Of a stretch of 64,000 nucleotides of DNA, positions 61,236 through 64,000 are shown piece by piece. Each line of letters starts with the position of its first letter. Position 1 is the stretch's first letter. The position numbers were made by a program, and so were the translations under genes. The notes under the pieces were generated by a model. That model had not been told where the DNA came from. It saw only the letters and a program-made list of their open reading frames with translations, and did not search any database. This stretch comes from Lutimaribacter_A marinistellae (GTDB lineage Bacteria > Pseudomonadota > Alphaproteobacteria > Rhodobacterales > Rhodobacteraceae): contig NZ_JBHRXI010000012.1 of assembly GCF_042648365.1 (NCBI RefSeq), positions 1 through 64,000 on the forward strand, given 5' to 3'.

Positions 61236-64000
61236 ATGCCCGCGACGCCCGATGTCTGGCTTTCCAAGTTCCAGGCCAACACACAGGATGTCGGGATTTC
61301 CGGCAATTCGCAGGATGAGCCGGTCATCATCCAGTTGACCAACGGCAACATCGTCATCCTGTGGCGCGACACGGCCGATGCTGAACCGGCGGTTGACTCG
61401 GGCGACGACATCGTCGGCCAGATATTCGACCCGCTCGGCAATCGGATCGGGTCCGAGTTCGTCGCAAACGGTCTCGTGACCGGAAACGAGCGAAGTTTCG
61501 ACGCCGCAGCGCTTGAGAGCGGCGATTTCGTCCTCGCTTACGAGGCCGAGGAATTCGGTGGCGATACCAAGATCGTCGCGACCCAATGGACCACCACGGA
61601 TACGGGAGCAGGAAGCTCGCTCACCCTCTTTCTCGCCGGACCTGCCGATACTGGCGACGAGGTCCGACAGCCCTCGGTCACGGGCCTTGCCGGTGGTGAC
61701 TATGCCGTCGCCTACGAAGCCTTCGATGCAAGCGACACGGTTGCTGCCTACGGGCTGGAAACGATCATCGTTTCCCCTTCGGACTCATCCCCGGTGGGAC
61801 CATCGATCCAGCGGATCGGTGGCTACGATGATCCCAGCTTCGACACGGCCCTCGCCACACTTAACAACGGCAATTTCGTTGCCGTTACGGAATTGAGTTC
61901 AGGCGCCACCGAAACCATCACCTTCCGTATCCTCGCCGCCGACGGCACAACGGTTACAGGCGCAACACTTGCCGACTCTTCGTTCACCGGCGATACCTTT
62001 TCCGACCCGCATGTCGCTGCGCTGGTTACCGGCGGATTTGTCGTCACCTGGGTCCGGACCGTCGGCTCGGACACCAGGGTGCAGTTCGCGATCTTCGACA
62101 ATCTCGGGAACCAGACGAAAAGCACGACCGATGTCGTGTCCGGCGGTACTGTCTTTTCCAACGAGCCGCGCGTCATGGCACTTGCCGATACCGGGTTCGT
62201 GATCGCCTGGGACGATGACACGGCAACCAACAGCTTGATGTTTCAACGCTTCGACGCGTCCGGCAACGCGGTCGGGTCCCTTGTGGTGGTCAACTCCGCC
62301 AATGTCGAGCTTGATACGGCAGGGGTTGGTCTGGCGGACGGTCGTTTCATCATCGGCTGGACCGAAAGCCAGAGCCTGAACAACGACATCAAGGCCGCGA
62401 TATACGACCCGAGAGATGCCGCGAACACCAGCGGCGTCTACAGCCCTGTGGAACGGATCGTCGGAACGATCGGGGATGACTCGATAATTGCCGGGACCGA
62501 CGATCAGGTCGATGGCTGGACCGGCAACGATACCATCCGAGACAGTGCCGTGGCCGAAACACTGAACGGCGGTGACGGAGATGACAGCATCGTCGTGTTC
62601 TCCGAGATCGACGCGGACCGCTTCGATGGCGGCGACGACACCGATACGATCGACTGGTCACAGTCCTCCGAGATAGGCGCGACCTTTTCGCTTCTCGACG
62701 GTCTCGCGGTCGATAGCGACGGCAATTCCGAAGTGATGATCGGGTTCGAAAACCTGATCGGCACGTTCAATGCCGACGAGATTATCGGCGACGACGGCCC
62801 CAACCTGCTCGACGGGAACGGCGGCGACGATTTCATCCGCGGCAATGGCGGAGATGACACCCTCCTCGGCAGTTTCAGAGACGACACGCTCGAGGGCGGC
62901 GCCGGGGCGGACGAGTTGATTGGCGGTACCGGCGACGACACGATCACTTATGAAAATGCCCCGGGCGCCGTTACCATGAACCTCCTGACCGGTCTCGGAA
63001 CGCAGGGCGATGCGCTGGGCGATACTGCCATTGGACCCTTTAGGGGTCTTACGGGGTCCGCTTTCGATGACCGCCTGACGGGCGACCTTACGGCAAACCT
63101 GATACGCGGCGGTGACGGCGATGACACGATCCGTGGCGAATCCGGCGATGACACGATCGAAGGTGGGTCAGGCAACGACTCGCTAGATGGCGGGTTCGGA
63201 ACCAACACCCTGAGCTATGCCAATTCGGTCGATAGCGTCGAGGTTCTTCTGGGAAGCGGCTTTACTTATGAACGCGCGGTCGGGTCCGGGCTCCTGGTCT
63301 CTGTCGATATGTACGATCCGGGCGATTTTCGTGGTCTCCTGGGGTCCGCCTTTGACGACACTCTGACGGGAAGCAACGACCCGGACGAGATCCGTGGCGG
63401 CGATGGCGACGACAATATCGCCGCCTTCGACGGGGATGACGACCTTTTCGGCGACGGGGGAGACGATACGTTCTACTGGTTCGTGGGCAATGGCGATGAC
63501 ACCGTCAACGGAGGCACCCACGGCCTGCGGGGCGACCTGCTCGACGTCAGTGCGTTTGACCAGTTCACCGATCAAACCGTCGTTTCTCTCGCCGAGGGCA
63601 GCGACCCGGGTGAGCATCGACTGACCGTCATCAGCCTCAGTTCGATCGTCGAAACCGCCGAGATAGACTTCTTCGGAATCGAGGCCGTCCGGGTCCACCT
63701 TGGCGACGGGTCGGATGTCTTCACGACAAGCGCTCTTCAGGCCGTCGACCTGCGGGGCGAAGATGGTGCCGATGTCATCGTCGGCGGTGGTGGCGACGAC
63801 ACGATCAACGGCGGCGCGGGTGCCGACATCCTCGATGGCGGCGGCGGCACGAACACGCTCGCCTTCTCGGGGGCGCTGGGCGTCACCGTCAACCTTGCCA
63901 CCGGCCAGTCCAGCCAAAGCGATGCCGCGGGCGACTATTTCACCAATTTCACGCATCTGAGCGGCAGCGACGACGATGACGACCTGACCGGTGACGCGCA
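61236..64000 (+). CDS. Large RTX protein with N-terminal propeller-like repeats (partial)
   Basis: A frame open from the ATG at 61236 to the window edge, at least 921 residues. The N-terminus holds seven copies of a hydrophobic/Trp-Tyr motif at about residues 33, 92, 150, 209, 262, 315 and 365 (QLTNGNIVILW, ALESGDFVLAYE, ALVTGGFVVTW, ALADTGFVIAW), suggesting a beta-propeller. RTX nonapeptides follow from about residue 410 (LDGNGGDDFIRGNGGDD, IRGGDGDDTIRGESGDD) in several blocks separated by calcium-independent segments. No signal peptide; type I secretion is expected. AAAAGGA precedes the ATG. Confidence 0.85.
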   Translation, partial: MPATPDVWLSKFQANTQDVGISGNSQDEPVIIQLTNGNIVILWRDTADAEPAVDSGDDIVGQIFDPLGNRIGSEFVANGLVTGNERSFDAAALESGDFVLAYEAEEFGGDTKIVATQWTTTDTGAGSSLTLFLAGPADTGDEVRQPSVTGLAGGDYAVAYEAFDASDTVAAYGLETIIVSPSDSSPVGPSIQRIGGYDDPSFDTALATLNNGNFVAVTELSSGATETITFRILAADGTTVTGATLADSSFTGDTFSDPHVAALVTGGFVVTWVRTVGSDTRVQFAIFDNLGNQTKSTTDVVSGGTVFSNEPRVMALADTGFVIAWDDDTATNSLMFQRFDASGNAVGSLVVVNSANVELDTAGVGLADGRFIIGWTESQSLNNDIKAAIYDPRDAANTSGVYSPVERIVGTIGDDSIIAGTDDQVDGWTGNDTIRDSAVAETLNGGDGDDSIVVFSEIDADRFDGGDDTDTIDWSQSSEIGATFSLLDGLAVDSDGNSEVMIGFENLIGTFNADEIIGDDGPNLLDGNGGDDFIRGNGGDDTLLGSFRDDTLEGGAGADELIGGTGDDTITYENAPGAVTMNLLTGLGTQGDALGDTAIGPFRGLTGSAFDDRLTGDLTANLIRGGDGDDTIRGESGDDTIEGGSGNDSLDGGFGTNTLSYANSVDSVEVLLGSGFTYERAVGSGLLVSVDMYDPGDFRGLLGSAFDDTLTGSNDPDEIRGGDGDDNIAAFDGDDDLFGDGGDDTFYWFVGNGDDTVNGGTHGLRGDLLDVSAFDQFTDQTVVSLAEGSDPGEHRLTVISLSSIVETAEIDFFGIEAVRVHLGDGSDVFTTSALQAVDLRGEDGADVIVGGGGDDTINGGAGADILDGGGGTNTLAFSGALGVTVNLATGQSSQSDAAGDYFTNFTHLSGSDDDDDLTGDA

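Overview
The window is GC-rich chromosomal DNA of an alphaproteobacterium, most likely a Rhodobacterales (Roseobacter/Rhodobacter group) member. The supporting evidence is the split S10-spc-alpha ribosomal cluster, an aapJQMP amino-acid transporter, an ATP12-type F1-ATPase chaperone, DUF1127 and host-attachment small proteins, promoters of the CTTG(A/C)-N17 type, and the gene order degQ-rarA-crcB-rluC-HAD-ATP12. The assignment is inferred from gene content; no database was searched.

Region 1 (1-20.7 kb) runs from the 3' end of tuf through rpsJ-rplC-rplD-rplW, rplB-rpsS-rplV-rpsC-rplP, rpmC-rpsQ-rplN-rplX-rplE-rpsN-rpsH-rplF-rplR-rpsE-rpmD, rplO-secY-adk and rpsM-rpsK-rpoA-rplQ. The cluster is broken by a DUF1275 membrane protein, by a 3.8 kb block (LysE exporter, Lrp regulator, thioesterase, lipoprotein, 2OG-dioxygenase-like protein, Popeye-like cNMP-binding protein) and by a DUF1127 gene. 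Each break ends in a terminator, and ribosomal transcription appears to restart from a promoter with exact 17-nt spacing. The 400-bp spacer between tuf and rpsJ holds a tandem duplication of the tuf tail, an FNR-type box and a strongly structured stretch with a possible pseudoknot.

Region 2 (20.7-34 kb) holds a host-attachment protein, the DegQ protease, a run of tightly overlapping housekeeping genes (rarA, crcB, rluC, HAD phosphatase, ATP12 chaperone), the general amino-acid ABC transporter aapJQMP, and a convergent sixA/4Fe-4S protein pair.

Region 3 (33.2-44.9 kb) is the minus-strand rpmH-rnpA-yidD-ttcA-EAL-yidC-MOSC-engB-argB block, followed on the plus strand by a TVP38-like membrane protein, a mercuric-reductase-like flavoprotein, a histidine kinase and tRNA-Arg(ACG).

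Region 4 (45-64 kb) is accessory. It contains a TauE/SafE transporter, a two-subunit molybdenum hydroxylase (isoquinoline oxidoreductase type), an SDR with a divergent AraC regulator, an OmpR-type two-component system, a 473-residue RTX protein, a 977-residue Ca-loop protein of unknown function behind an FNR-type box, a DUF3604 protein, a second AraC regulator, and the start of a large RTX protein whose N-terminus has seven propeller-like repeats. No type I exporter for the secreted proteins is present in the window.

The most interesting items are the structured tuf-rpsJ spacer, the FNR-box-associated 977-residue protein, the propeller-RTX fusion and the bacterial Popeye-like protein.
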